A stretch of 64,000 nucleotides of DNA from Schaalia sp. 19OD2882 (GTDB lineage Bacteria > Actinomycetota > Actinomycetes > Actinomycetales > Actinomycetaceae). Location of the stretch: the NCBI RefSeq assembly GCF_018986735.1, contig NZ_CP065521.1, forward strand, positions 1,674,001 through 1,738,000, in the 5' to 3' direction. Positions 54,018 through 63,688 of the stretch are shown piece after piece. Every line of letters starts with the position of its first letter. Position 1 is the first letter of the stretch. A program made the translations under genes and the position numbers. Under the pieces are notes generated by a model, which searched no databases, was not told the DNA's origin, and saw only the letters and a program-made list of their open reading frames with translations.

Positions 54018-55311
54018 CGTCCGCTCCTTCCTCCGCCAGGTGCAACTGGGCGCGTTCGGCCTCGGTGAGGGTGCGCGAGTCCAACCACCCGTGGGGCAGG
54101 TGCGGGGTCTTTTCGGTGCCGGCCCGGCCTCGTGGCCCTTCGGCGGAGGGCGGGAAAGGCTGGTCGAGGTCCAGGGCTCCGAGGCGCTCGCTGAGTTCAG
54201 CCAGGCTGGACACGCGGCTGAGCTCCCCGCGGGCCCTGCCCCCCACGGCGAAGCCGCGCAGGTACCAGCCCACGTGTTTGCGCATCTCACGCATGGCGCG
54301 CAAGTCATCCCCCCGGTCCTCGACGCACCAGCGGGCATGGCGCATGATGACCTCGGCGACCTCGCCCAAGCCGGGTCCGGGTCGTGGGTCACATCCGTGG
54401 GTGGCGGCCACGAGGTCGCGGAAGAGCCAGGGGCGCCCTTGGCAGCCGCGGCCCACGACAATGGCGTCGCAGCCGGTCTCGCGCATCATCCGCACTGCGT
54501 CGGCGCCGCTGAAGACGTCGCCGTTGCCCATGACGGGGATGCGCAGTGCGTCCTTGAGGCGGGCGATCTCCTGCCACTTGGCAGTGCCGGAGTAGTGCTG
54601 GGTCTGGGTACGCGCGTGCAGGGCGACGGCGGCGGCCCCCAGGTCCTGGGCGGTGCGGGCGGCGTCCAGGTGGGTCACGTGGTCCTCGTCGATGCCGATT
54701 CGCATCTTCACGGTGACGGGTACCTCGCGTCCGGCTGTCCGGCCGGCCGATTCTGCGGCGTGCACGACGGCGCCGACCAGGTCCGAGTACAGGTCCTTCT
54801 TCCAGGGCAGGGCCGCTCCCCCGCCCTTGCGGGTCACCTTGGGGACGGGGCATCCGAAGTTGAGGTCGATGTGGTCGGCCAGGTCGCGTTCGACAAGGAT
54901 CCGCGTGGCGGCCGCCATGACCTCGGGCACGACCCCGTAGAGCTGGACGGAGCGGACCCGCTCAGCGGGGTCGGGGCGCACCATGTCCAGCGTCTTCGCA
55001 TTTCCTTCGACCAGGGCGCGGGAAGTCACCATTTCCATGACGTACAGGCCGGCCGGCGCATCGACTCCGGGTTCGGGTCGGGGTGGTTCTTCGGGGACGA
55101 GGGCGGAGCCACCCGCCGGGTCCTGGTCGGCGACGGCACGGGTGTCGGCCGGACGCAGGTGCCACGGCAGTCCTTCCTCTCCGAAGAGACGGCACAACCG
55201 GCGGAAGGGGGCGTCTGTGACCCCGGCCATGGGTGCCAGGACGACGGGCGACCACAGGCGCAGCGGTCCGATGTCGAGGGACTCGGGTCGTGGGGCGGGG
55301 GTGGTGGGCAC
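54010..55311 (-). CDS. dusB: tRNA dihydrouridine synthase
   Basis: FMN enzyme of 433 residues that reduces specific uridines in tRNA. Signatures: VVLAPMAGVTDAPFRRLCR at 21-39, VQLYGVVPEVMAAA, the catalytic-cysteine block DLNFGCPVPKVTRKGGGAA, and VMGNGDVFSGADAVRMM. An insertion of about 35 Pro/Ala-rich residues near 55-90 lengthens the N-terminal part. In many actinobacteria dusB lies next to glyS; here the defence-type gene and the PadR/hydrolase pair separate them. Confidence 0.94.
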   Translation of the reverse strand: MPTTPAPRPESLDIGPLRLWSPVVLAPMAGVTDAPFRRLCRLFGEEGLPWHLRPADTRAVADQDPAGGSALVPEEPPRPEPGVDAPAGLYVMEMVTSRALVEGNAKTLDMVRPDPAERVRSVQLYGVVPEVMAAATRILVERDLADHIDLNFGCPVPKVTRKGGGAALPWKKDLYSDLVGAVVHAAESAGRTAGREVPVTVKMRIGIDEDHVTHLDAARTAQDLGAAAVALHARTQTQHYSGTAKWQEIARLKDALRIPVMGNGDVFSGADAVRMMRETGCDAIVVGRGCQGRPWLFRDLVAATHGCDPRPGPGLGEVAEVIMRHARWCVEDRGDDLRAMREMRKHVGWYLRGFAVGGRARGELSRVSSLAELSERLGALDLDQPFPPSAEGPRGRAGTEKTPHLPHGWLDSRTLTEAERAQLHLAEEGADGG

Positions 55312-55382
55312 CGGGGCTCCGGATCTGTCGGGGTACGGTCAAAGGGCCGTGGATCTGGGGCCGAGTTTACTGGAGCCCCAAG

Positions 55383-55416
55383 ATACTTGCACATGCAAAT
55401 ACTTGCGTCATAGCGT
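55383..55416 (+). promoter_or_regulatory. padR promoter with repeated ATACTTGC and TTGCACATGCAA
   Basis: ATACTTGC occurs at 55383-55390 and 55399-55406. Between them TTGCA-CA-TGCAA (55387-55398) is an inverted repeat. TTGCAC (55387-55392) and TAGCGT (55411-55416) are spaced 18 bases apart as possible -35 and -10 elements, and the GTG start is 6 bases on. Symmetric sites at this position fit autorepression by PadR. Confidence 0.55.
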
Positions 55417-55422
55417 ATTCGC

Positions 55423-55947
55423 GTGGAACTCAAACACATCATCCTCGGATTCCTGTCGATCCGCCCCATGAGCGGCTACGAGGTCGACACAGTCTTCATG
55501 AAGTCCGTCGACCACTTCTGGCACGCAAACCAGTCGCAGGTCTACCGGGCACTGGACCGCTTGGCCAAAGACGCCCTGATCTCCACCGAAATCATCAGGC
55601 AGGACGGCCGCCCGGACCGCAAGGTCCACTCCCTGACCCGGGCCGGTCGCACAGAACTCGAGTCGTGGCTGGCCTGCACACCGGAGCCGGAGCAGGTCAA
55701 GGTCCCGTTCATGGCGCAAGTCTTCTTCGCCGCACAACTTGGCCCCCAGCGGGTCATCGACCTTTTGCGCGCCCGCCAGGAACTCACCCGAGCACACCTG
55801 GCCGAACTCGAATCCCTGCCCACCACCGACGACGACCTCGCAGCCGTCCTGCGCTCATCCACCCTGGACCTGGGAGTGGCGATGACCCGCGCGGAACTCG
55901 ACTGGCTCGACGCCCTCCTCACCAAGCTCGAAAGGATCCCAAAATGA
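55423..55947 (+). CDS. PadR-family transcriptional regulator
   Basis: Regulator of 174 residues. The N-terminal winged helix reads ELKHIILGFLSIRPMSGYEV, then SQVYRALDRLAKDALI and GRPDRKVHSLTRAGRTELESWL. A C-terminal helical dimerisation domain (Vir_act_alpha_C-like) follows. The GTG start has no Shine-Dalgarno sequence and lies 6 bases after a possible -10 box, so the message may be leaderless. The next gene begins at an ATGA overlap with its stop codon, so the pair is co-transcribed. Confidence 0.92.
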   Translation: MELKHIILGFLSIRPMSGYEVDTVFMKSVDHFWHANQSQVYRALDRLAKDALISTEIIRQDGRPDRKVHSLTRAGRTELESWLACTPEPEQVKVPFMAQVFFAAQLGPQRVIDLLRARQELTRAHLAELESLPTTDDDLAAVLRSSTLDLGVAMTRAELDWLDALLTKLERIPK

Positions 55948-57007
55948 GCACCTCCGAATTTCCTGCCGCCGATGACCTCCAACTCGGGGGCTTCCCCCTT
56001 GAACACGGGCCCGCACCGGAGAAACGATCCTCTTCCTCCACGGCGGCAACATGTGTGCGGCCACATGGAGCCATCAAGTCGACGGGCTGAGCGACCGACA
56101 TGTGCTCGCTCCCGACCTGCCGGGCTATGGGGTGTTGGCCCACGTCACTTTCCCGGGCTTCGCCGCCTGCGCGAACTGGATGGCGGGCCTGGTCCGCCAG
56201 CGTGCCATTGGCGGACGTGCCCACGTGGTGGGCCTGTCGATGGGAGGCTTCATTGCCACCGCCCTCGTACGACGCTACCCCGATCTGGTCGCCTCGTGCA
56301 CCATCTCCGGATCCGCTCTGTGCGGATACTCCCGGCTCGACATCCTGCCGGGCATGCTGAGCGCACCCATGTGGACCCACCGGTGGTTCTGGTACCTCCA
56401 GTCCTTCGCGTTCATGATCCCCGCCGAAGAACGTGCGGGCTTCGCGACCATGGGGGCTGCCGCCTCGGCGAAAACCAACCGTGCTCTGGGCAGGGCATGC
56501 GCAGTCGACACGCTTGCAGGCGCCCACTTCGACCATCCGCGACCCTTCCTGGCCGTGGCTGCCGAGCACGACCAACGCTCGATCCACCGGGCCCTGACGC
56601 GTCTGCCCGAACTGCTGCCCCAGACCCAGACATGGGTGGCACCGGGTATGCATCATCCGTGGAGCGCCGAGGACCCGGAATTGTTCACGCGGATGGTCCG
56701 CAGCATGGTCGACACCGGGCGCTGGCCGCAAGCGGAAGACGGAGCCTCCGCCACACCAGGGCCTGACAGGAATCCCGAATTACAGGGCGGGGTCGGAGGC
56801 CTTGGATTGGCCGGCTCCGACCTTCACCTGCCCGCCTCCTCCGTGACCCTGCGGATCGATTCCTCGATGCGTTCCCGTACCGCCGAGGTGAGCCGACGAT
56901 TTCGCGTTCCAAGGCCTTCGAAGACCGCACGGACCTTGTCGACGTGCCCGAGCCCCGTGGTCCTGCGAGTGCCGAGAATGTCACGCACCGCGTTGTCGAG
57001 TTCCTGA
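55944..57007 (+). pseudogene. Alpha/beta hydrolase with a -1 frameshift near 56022
   Basis: Hydrolase partner of PadR. ATG 55944 overlaps the padR stop and opens MSTSEFPAADDLQLGGFPLE in one frame. The rest continues in another frame: ETILFLHGGNM (oxyanion region), DLPGYG, the nucleophile motif GLSMGG, VAAEHDQRS (Asp) and PGMHHPWSAE (His). Adding one base to the A-run at 56022-56024 joins the two halves. The second frame has no stop until 57007, overlapping the convergent giant gene by 184 bases. Inactivated gene, assembly error and programmed frameshift are all possible; all triad residues are intact. Confidence 0.7.
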
Positions 57008-60000
57008 GGGTGGACTTCCTCGAGCTGGAGATGGTCGAGAATGTCAATCCGGTAGGAACGGAGGCTCGTGGGCGGCACGTCGGCAGGCCAGACGAATCCG
57101 TACTCGTCGGTGCGCCAAGGTCCACCTCGCAGGATCTGGGCAATCTGCTCCTGCCTGGCGTGCTTCATGCGTGCCAAGCCGAAGGCTCGGGCAATGAGGG
57201 CGTGGAACCGCCGTTGCTCGACAGGAAACTCGATCGCGAGGATCTGCCCGGCCACGTTCACGACCTTGGCACGGGCCCGAGAATCGACCACGGCGTCGTC
57301 GAGTGTTGCCCGGTCGCCACCCGGCACCTCATTCGCTCCCACGAAGGGGCTCGGTCTGGTGAGCACACGCTCCTCAGCCTCGGCATGACGGTGCTCAACT
57401 CCCCTCGGGGAACTCGGCGCCGGGGTCCCGGTCAAGGTCTCGCCCCCAATGGCCATCGAAGCGATCTGCCCCGAGGAGAGCGCGTGGCGGTCCGGAGGCG
57501 GAGGCAGGATCTTGGACGACGTGGGGGCCGTGCGATGATGCGACTCGCCGCCACCCGGCGAACTGGCGTCGGCCTCCGCGGCCGCCACAGGCGACCCAGC
57601 ATTGACCAGACGCACCAGTTTGTCGGTGACAGCGCGCGGGTCGGCCAACCACTCCGGCATCCAGATGCGCTCGACTCGCGGCCAGTGCATCGAGTGCTTC
57701 AGGACCTTTGCAGGCAGGACATCCCTGTCGTACGCAGTTCGGCGAAGGCTCCAACCCGCGCCGTCGAGCATCACCGCAACAGTGGGCTCCTCAGGAGTCT
57801 CTGCTCGCGCGAGCACCAGGTCCAGACGGAACTCGGACAGTCCCACATCGGTGGAGACGACCAGACCCGCCTGACGAAGCGCTGCGGCGATCTCGTCACG
57901 GTGACTATCGGGCATTGAGCCTCTGCCGCGGATCGCACTTGGGGCACAGGCGCCGACTTCCGCCAGTTCCAGGTACGCCCTGAGGTCTCTGAGCCCCTCC
58001 GACTGCGAGCGCTCGACATGAAGGGCGGCAGGCGCGAAGCTCGCGAAAAGGACGACCTCCTTTCGCGCGCGGGTGATGGCCACATTCAACCTGCGTTCGC
58101 CGCCCGACCTGTTGAGAGGACCGAAGTTCAGCGGAACTTGACCGTTCTCGCCCGCCGAGAATGCGACGGAGAAAAAGATCGTGTCCCTTTCGTCCCCCTG
58201 GACGTTCTCGAGGTTCTTCACGAAGAGGCCGTCATCCGAGTCGAGGGACACCGTGACGCGGTGGTCGTCGAGGTCCCGCAGCTTCTGCTCGATGAGATCA
58301 CGCTGCTGGATGTTGAATGTGACGACTCCGATCGACGGATTCTCGGTGCGAGCAAATCGGGAGCGGATCTCCGCGACGATTGCATCGGCCTCGATGGGAT
58401 TCGTGCGGAAAAACCTTCGGGACCGTCCCCTCGGAATCGAGCGGAGGAACTCGCCCTCGACCCGACGCAGAGAAATCCCGTACCCCTCGGGAGGCTTCGC
58501 AGAGGTTCCCGAGAGCGGACTGGGGAAGGAAGAGAGTTTTCCTTCGTAGTAACGGGCGTTGGAGAAGGCGATGAGCGACTCGTCCTGGCTGCGGTAGTGC
58601 CAAGTGAGCTGTTTGCGTGGCACGTGTGCGGCGACGCATTCGGAGAGAATCGACTCTTCGTCGACAGGAACGCTGTCATCGTCCTCGTCGCGCGTCAGTT
58701 CCGCGAAGGAGGTCGGCGGCATCTGCTTCGAGTCCCCACAGATGACGATGGCGCGGCCTCGTCCCATCGCCCCGATCGCAGAGGCGACGGTGATCTGTGA
58801 GGCCTCGTCGAAGACGACGAGGTCGAAGTCCTGGCGTTCGGCGGGGAAGAACCGGGCCACGGAGTCGGGCGAGACCAGCACACAAGGAGTGAGCTCGGTG
58901 ATGAGATCCCCGTACTCCGAGATGAGGTCTCGAATGGGACGCTTCCTGCGCTTCCTTTCCAGGTCGCTTCGAAGTTTCGCGAAGCGAGGGTTGAGCGGCT
59001 TGTCGGATCCGAAGGATCGTGCATCAATGGCCCTCGAAACGACGGAGTCCGGCAACAGGTCCTGGAGGCGAGCGAGCTCCGTCGAGAGTCGTTCAGTGGA
59101 GTCGTTCTGGAGGGAAGCGGAAAATCCTCGCAAGGCGCCTGCGGTTGCCCGTGCCTCCACGGTCGCCATCGCCAAGCCACACTCGAAGGCGGAACGGAGA
59201 TCATCGGCTCGCGCCTGCCCGTCGAGCAAGGCATCTGCAGTCGTGACAAGTCCAGCGGCCCGGAAGGGCTCAACCGCGTCGAGCAGCGCCAGCCGCGCGC
59301 GGAAGTCCTCCTTGCGTTCCTCTTGCGAATCGCTCGGGCGACGAGCGTCAAGCACTTCGACAAGGGGCACACCTTCGAGGGCGCCCGTGTCGGCAGCAGC
59401 CGCCGCGACATCGGCGCACCTGCGCACCAGCCCTGCCGTCGAAACCCGGTCGGCACTCGACAAGAGCTCCTCCGCGAGCTGTTGAAGCGCATTGGGGCGA
59501 ACGCCTGGCGCCGGGACGATCGATGCCATTGAGCGAATCCACGCCACTGCCTCACGAGCTCTGGCAATGCCGGTCGCCTCGAAAGGAGACCACCTGTTCA
59601 TCGGTCCGACGACCTCTTCGGGCAGGACTGCGGGAAGGAGGTCGCGCAGGTTGCGACGATGGCGTTGCAGGGCAAGGAGGTTGTCCACGATGGCCAAGAG
59701 TTCTGCAGGCCGTTCGGGCAAGGGCAGTGCGAGTCGGTGGGCGGCCAGAGGACCCAGGGCACGCTCGGACTTCCTCGTCTTTCCGAAGAAGGCGTTCTTC
59801 GCATTGACGAGGGCGTCGCGGACTGCCACCAGATCCTCGTCGAGGACCGACGAGGAGAAGTGGTCCAGGGCGATGACCGGTTGCGCCTCACACTCCTGGA
59901 GCGCTTCCTCCAAGAGCTCGCACGCGTGCCCCCATTCAGGCTCATGTGCTCGTCTGAGCGTCTGCCAGCTGAACTGGGAGGATTCCAGGGCACACGCAAT

Positions 60001-63000
60001 GCGTTCACGATCGGCGGGCTCGCAGGCGGCAATGCTGGTGACCAGATCGGCCCTCAGGCCGATTTCGGGCAGGTTCTGCACGTCCTCGATCACTGCGAAG
60101 AGGCGCTCGGCCTGCGCCGGCGGAACCGGTCGGGTCAGGAAGGAATACGCCCGACCGGCACCTGCGGGAAGCCGCAGTTGGAGGTCGGCCAGGTCGACGA
60201 GAGCGGAACGCTTGAGCGTGTCGAGGCATGCCGGATCGAGCCTCTCGATTTCCGACGGCTTCAACGGCAGTGCAGGAACTGAGTCTCCGTAGGCGATGAG
60301 CGTCGATCGCGCAGTGTAGAGCGAAAAGCCCGAAGGTGCCTTCGAGTGCAGAGTCGACCTGTATCTGCCCAGAGCACTCTGTTCCTTCTCAGCGAGGCCG
60401 GAGTGCACGGCCAGAGCCGTCGTGTCGGGGCGGACCGTGTGGTCGGCAGCCCTCAGGAGCGCTCCTCTGATGTCGTCCGGGCGCATCGTACGATCGTGAA
60501 GATTGAGGACCAGGTCGCCGACTCCTGCGCGTTTCAAGCGTTTGGCGACCACGTCCAGTGCCGCACGCTTTTCCGCGACGAACATGACCTTCTTGCCGTC
60601 CGCGATGGCGCGGATGATGAGGTTCGTGATCGTCTGGGACTTGCCGGTTCCTGGCGGGCCCTCCACGACCATCGTGCGTCCCGCTGCAGAGTTCGCCACG
60701 ACATCGATCTGGGAGGCGTCAGCCGGAGTCGGCAGGGTTCGCAGGACCTCTTCAAGGTCGGGGATCGGATTCGAGGCAGCAGGATCCTCGAACACTTCGC
60801 CCGGAGCTTCGATGAGGTGACGGACCAGCGGGTTGCGGGCGAAGAGGCGCCACGACTCTTCGAGGTCCCTCCACAGACGGAAGGTGCCGAATTGGAAGAT
60901 CCCGAGATAAGTGGTCGCCTCGACTCGGAAGGGGAGGCGATTCTCGGACAGCGTCTTGCGTACCGTGTCGAAAAGGAGGGGGATGTCCAGGCCGGCATCA
61001 TCGGCTGCCGGATCGGACAATTCCGGCATGCGCAGCCCCAGATCCGTGCGCAGTCGCTCGATGAGTGAGTAGTTCGGGGTCGAGGATCCCGATGAGTCGA
61101 GTCTGAGCTTGTACGGACTGTTCTTGGAGACGCGGAGAAGCTCCACCGGGACGAAGACGAGGGGCGAACGGACTTCCTTGCCCTTGGTCTCCCACACCAA
61201 GGTGCCCAGGGCGAGGTAGAGGTTGTTGGCACCCGTCTCGTCGATGAGCGTTCGGGCGGAGGTGCGGAGTTTCCTCAGGGTCGAGTCGTAGACCTCGTCC
61301 GAGAGGTCGACCTGCACTTCCTTGTGGTCCGCGAGCAGGGGCGCAAGCTGTGGCGGTTCCAGCTCCATGTTGAAGCCGCGCCCCACGCGTCTGGCCACCG
61401 CTGCCCGTTCTCCTGCGGCGATGAGCTTGATCTCGGTACCGGAGCTGATGATGTCCTCGAAACTGCCGAGGATCGCCTCCGGGATGGCGAGTTCGATGAC
61501 CTTGTGGGAGGAAACGGCACTGGGGGCACAGTTGATGAGGCGGTTGCGCAGGCTGAGGTCCAGCAGGTCGGCCTTCCACTTCTCGACCCGTTCGGGGGCG
61601 CGTTCACGCAGGCGCGCGGGTCTGACGACCCGTTCGATGTTCTCGCCCAGGGTGACGACGTTGGCACGCACGGTCACAGGTGCGGCGACTTCCACGATGT
61701 TCCCGTCATCGTCGCGTGCCCTTGCCTTCTGCGGCAAGATCCCCATGGTTCGAGCCTCATGGACGGACAGGACGAAGCGGATCTTCGAACCCCCTTCCCC
61801 GATCCCATGGTGCGCTTCCCTGCGAAGTGAAGCTGCGCTCGGCTCTTGTTCGGCAGTCAGGAGCGTGGTCTCGAGCACCTCAATGGCACTGCGGTCGATC
61901 TGGTTGACGATTCGCCAGCCGGACATGCTCAAGGATTCGGACTCGTGGTCGTCGGACTTGCGATATCCGAGAAGGCAGTGCCCGTCCAGGACGATCACAA
62001 GGGGTTCGATCCCCAGGTATTCGAGTGTGCTGGCAAGGACGAGCGTGGAGTCGAGGCATGTGGCAAGTCCTCCGTCAAGGACCTCTTCAGCCGTGCGAAC
62101 TCGTTGGCCGACTTCTCCCCAGTTGGTCGGGGGCAGGGCGTACGAGATCCCTCGGTCGTGGAAGGCGGTGCACACCGCCTCGACCGTGGCGTCGACCCTT
62201 CCGGGCGCACCCGCGTACCCGTCCAGCGCAGAACTACCGGTGCGCTCCGCCAATACTGCCGAGGCCTCCTTTGCCAGGCGCGCAATCTCGGGGTGTTGTG
62301 GCTGGACGAATGTCGCCAAGCTCGCGGCGGCGAAGTGGTCATCCCCCGCAAGGATCCACTGTCGGGAGGACAGGACGCGTGGTCCGGGGACGGATTCGGA
62401 TCGGGAATCCCCTCCGGACTCCAGTGTGAGCGTGAGCGTCGAGCGGGATTCCTCCATCGCCTGGAGCAGCGCCGAGTCCTCGAAGGTGAGCTCGACGCTG
62501 TGCTCCACCGGGGCGGTGTCGACTTTGGGCAGAAGGAACGACACTGGCTTCACCAGCATCGACGAGTCGTCCGAGATCGTCAGCGAGACACGGACGTCAT
62601 CCACCTCTGTGGGAGTTTCCGCCGGACGAACAGCCGGCAGCACGATTGCGGGAAGACCGTCCTCGAAGTCGTGGTACACGGCCTGTTCGTCATCCGCATC
62701 GACATCGTCTTGCGGCGTTGCTCGTGCCACATGCATTCGAAGGGTGAGGGTGGGCGTCAGACGTGCGACCGCGTGGGCGTAGGACAGAACCGGAGGAAGG
62801 CTCACCTCCACTGCGAGGGAATCGAGGGCCGAGCCCGACTCGAAAGGCCCAGTCGGGGACTGTGGACTCCAGGAGGTGTCCACGCGGAGCGGCTGAGGCG
62901 CCCCGGGCGCAAAGGCCGCGAATGCTCCATCAGTTGATTCTTGCGAACCTGTGGGCGACCCCGGAGTCGGAACCGGTTCGTGCACGGGAGCACCACCGCC

Positions 63001-63450
63001 ACTCGTTGACGCATCAGGACCGGAAGAGTCCTCATTGGCTTTGATCCGGGAGTACTCAATGAGCTGCCTTCGAACTTCTGCAGCTCCTTCAGGGGCATCG
63101 ATGGCATCCAGGACATCGATCACCTGACCGAGGATCGTGTAGACCTCATGGTCCTGCAACCTCTGTTGGTGGGCAACTCGATTCCGCGCATGACGGATTT
63201 CGTGGAGCTTTGAACGAAATGCGATGTCAGTGGCGAGGAAGGGCCGTCCATCGGAATCCCGACCAGTGAGAACCCGGATCTGCTGGGAGAGGTCGTCAAG
63301 GGAACGGTGCTCCCACGACGAATGACGGGATGCTGATTCCCAATCGATGTCGGGAAGCTCCTCCGCGAGCCGTCGGCGCACATGGGCACCCAAGTAGGGC
63401 GGGAGAATCTCCATCACGACGCGGTTGACAACCCCTTCGTTCACCGACAC
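56824..63450 (-). CDS. HEPN-DUF4011-SF1 helicase-endonuclease-DUF3320 protein, predicted defence
   Basis: Single protein of 2208 residues. In order: a Swt1-like HEPN domain (about 5-120) with the ribonuclease motif RNRVAH at 89-94; an Ala/Pro linker; a beta-rich region; a transglutaminase-like segment with Cys465 (GLATCLDSTLVLA) and His491 (DGHCLLGY); DUF4011 from about 620 (KWKADLLDLSLRNRLIN); an SF1 helicase with Walker A GPPGTGKSQ at 931-939, Walker B VVFDEAS near 1547 and later motifs VQGDERDTI and NVAITRARKE; an MTES_1575-type nuclease (FRLDLVL, MLDGAGW, WPRVERIWMPEWL); and a C-terminal DUF3320. GTG 63450 is chosen because AAGGAG lies 8 bases upstream. GC is lower than in neighbours. Anti-phage action is inferred from the domains. 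Confidence 0.85.
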   Translation of the reverse strand: MSVNEGVVNRVVMEILPPYLGAHVRRRLAEELPDIDWESASRHSSWEHRSLDDLSQQIRVLTGRDSDGRPFLATDIAFRSKLHEIRHARNRVAHQQRLQDHEVYTILGQVIDVLDAIDAPEGAAEVRRQLIEYSRIKANEDSSGPDASTSGGGAPVHEPVPTPGSPTGSQESTDGAFAAFAPGAPQPLRVDTSWSPQSPTGPFESGSALDSLAVEVSLPPVLSYAHAVARLTPTLTLRMHVARATPQDDVDADDEQAVYHDFEDGLPAIVLPAVRPAETPTEVDDVRVSLTISDDSSMLVKPVSFLLPKVDTAPVEHSVELTFEDSALLQAMEESRSTLTLTLESGGDSRSESVPGPRVLSSRQWILAGDDHFAAASLATFVQPQHPEIARLAKEASAVLAERTGSSALDGYAGAPGRVDATVEAVCTAFHDRGISYALPPTNWGEVGQRVRTAEEVLDGGLATCLDSTLVLASTLEYLGIEPLVIVLDGHCLLGYRKSDDHESESLSMSGWRIVNQIDRSAIEVLETTLLTAEQEPSAASLRREAHHGIGEGGSKIRFVLSVHEARTMGILPQKARARDDDGNIVEVAAPVTVRANVVTLGENIERVVRPARLRERAPERVEKWKADLLDLSLRNRLINCAPSAVSSHKVIELAIPEAILGSFEDIISSGTEIKLIAAGERAAVARRVGRGFNMELEPPQLAPLLADHKEVQVDLSDEVYDSTLRKLRTSARTLIDETGANNLYLALGTLVWETKGKEVRSPLVFVPVELLRVSKNSPYKLRLDSSGSSTPNYSLIERLRTDLGLRMPELSDPAADDAGLDIPLLFDTVRKTLSENRLPFRVEATTYLGIFQFGTFRLWRDLEESWRLFARNPLVRHLIEAPGEVFEDPAASNPIPDLEEVLRTLPTPADASQIDVVANSAAGRTMVVEGPPGTGKSQTITNLIIRAIADGKKVMFVAEKRAALDVVAKRLKRAGVGDLVLNLHDRTMRPDDIRGALLRAADHTVRPDTTALAVHSGLAEKEQSALGRYRSTLHSKAPSGFSLYTARSTLIAYGDSVPALPLKPSEIERLDPACLDTLKRSALVDLADLQLRLPAGAGRAYSFLTRPVPPAQAERLFAVIEDVQNLPEIGLRADLVTSIAACEPADRERIACALESSQFSWQTLRRAHEPEWGHACELLEEALQECEAQPVIALDHFSSSVLDEDLVAVRDALVNAKNAFFGKTRKSERALGPLAAHRLALPLPERPAELLAIVDNLLALQRHRRNLRDLLPAVLPEEVVGPMNRWSPFEATGIARAREAVAWIRSMASIVPAPGVRPNALQQLAEELLSSADRVSTAGLVRRCADVAAAAADTGALEGVPLVEVLDARRPSDSQEERKEDFRARLALLDAVEPFRAAGLVTTADALLDGQARADDLRSAFECGLAMATVEARATAGALRGFSASLQNDSTERLSTELARLQDLLPDSVVSRAIDARSFGSDKPLNPRFAKLRSDLERKRRKRPIRDLISEYGDLITELTPCVLVSPDSVARFFPAERQDFDLVVFDEASQITVASAIGAMGRGRAIVICGDSKQMPPTSFAELTRDEDDDSVPVDEESILSECVAAHVPRKQLTWHYRSQDESLIAFSNARYYEGKLSSFPSPLSGTSAKPPEGYGISLRRVEGEFLRSIPRGRSRRFFRTNPIEADAIVAEIRSRFARTENPSIGVVTFNIQQRDLIEQKLRDLDDHRVTVSLDSDDGLFVKNLENVQGDERDTIFFSVAFSAGENGQVPLNFGPLNRSGGERRLNVAITRARKEVVLFASFAPAALHVERSQSEGLRDLRAYLELAEVGACAPSAIRGRGSMPDSHRDEIAAALRQAGLVVSTDVGLSEFRLDLVLARAETPEEPTVAVMLDGAGWSLRRTAYDRDVLPAKVLKHSMHWPRVERIWMPEWLADPRAVTDKLVRLVNAGSPVAAAEADASSPGGGESHHRTAPTSSKILPPPPDRHALSSGQIASMAIGGETLTGTPAPSSPRGVEHRHAEAEERVLTRPSPFVGANEVPGGDRATLDDAVVDSRARAKVVNVAGQILAIEFPVEQRRFHALIARAFGLARMKHARQEQIAQILRGGPWRTDEYGFVWPADVPPTSLRSYRIDILDHLQLEEVHPQELDNAVRDILGTRRTTGLGHVDKVRAVFEGLGTRNRRLTSAVRERIEESIRRVTEEAGR

Positions 63451-63688
63451 GGACACCACTCCTTGGCTCACACGCACTGTTCCGACGACGATGCCGGACC
63501 TTTGAACACTAGTCGCCACCGCAGACGATCCAGAAATCAACTCACGAGCCGACTTCTCAACTCGAAAAGCCCATGAGAACACCCCTGTCGGGCATTCACC
63601 CAACAGATCCAGGGGTCTTCACCACTGTGAGAACTCGACACCCTCTGACGCGCCGGGGCCCCGAGTCGTCACATGGGACGCAACGCCC
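63451..63688. other. Gap between giant gene and glyS
   Basis: No gene. ACCCCTG (63581-63587) can pair with CAGGGGT (63610-63616), and CGGGGCCCCG at 63654-63663 is a palindrome just past the glyS stop; either may end the glyS transcript. The promoter of the giant gene should lie here but no clear -35/-10 pair is visible. Confidence 0.4.
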
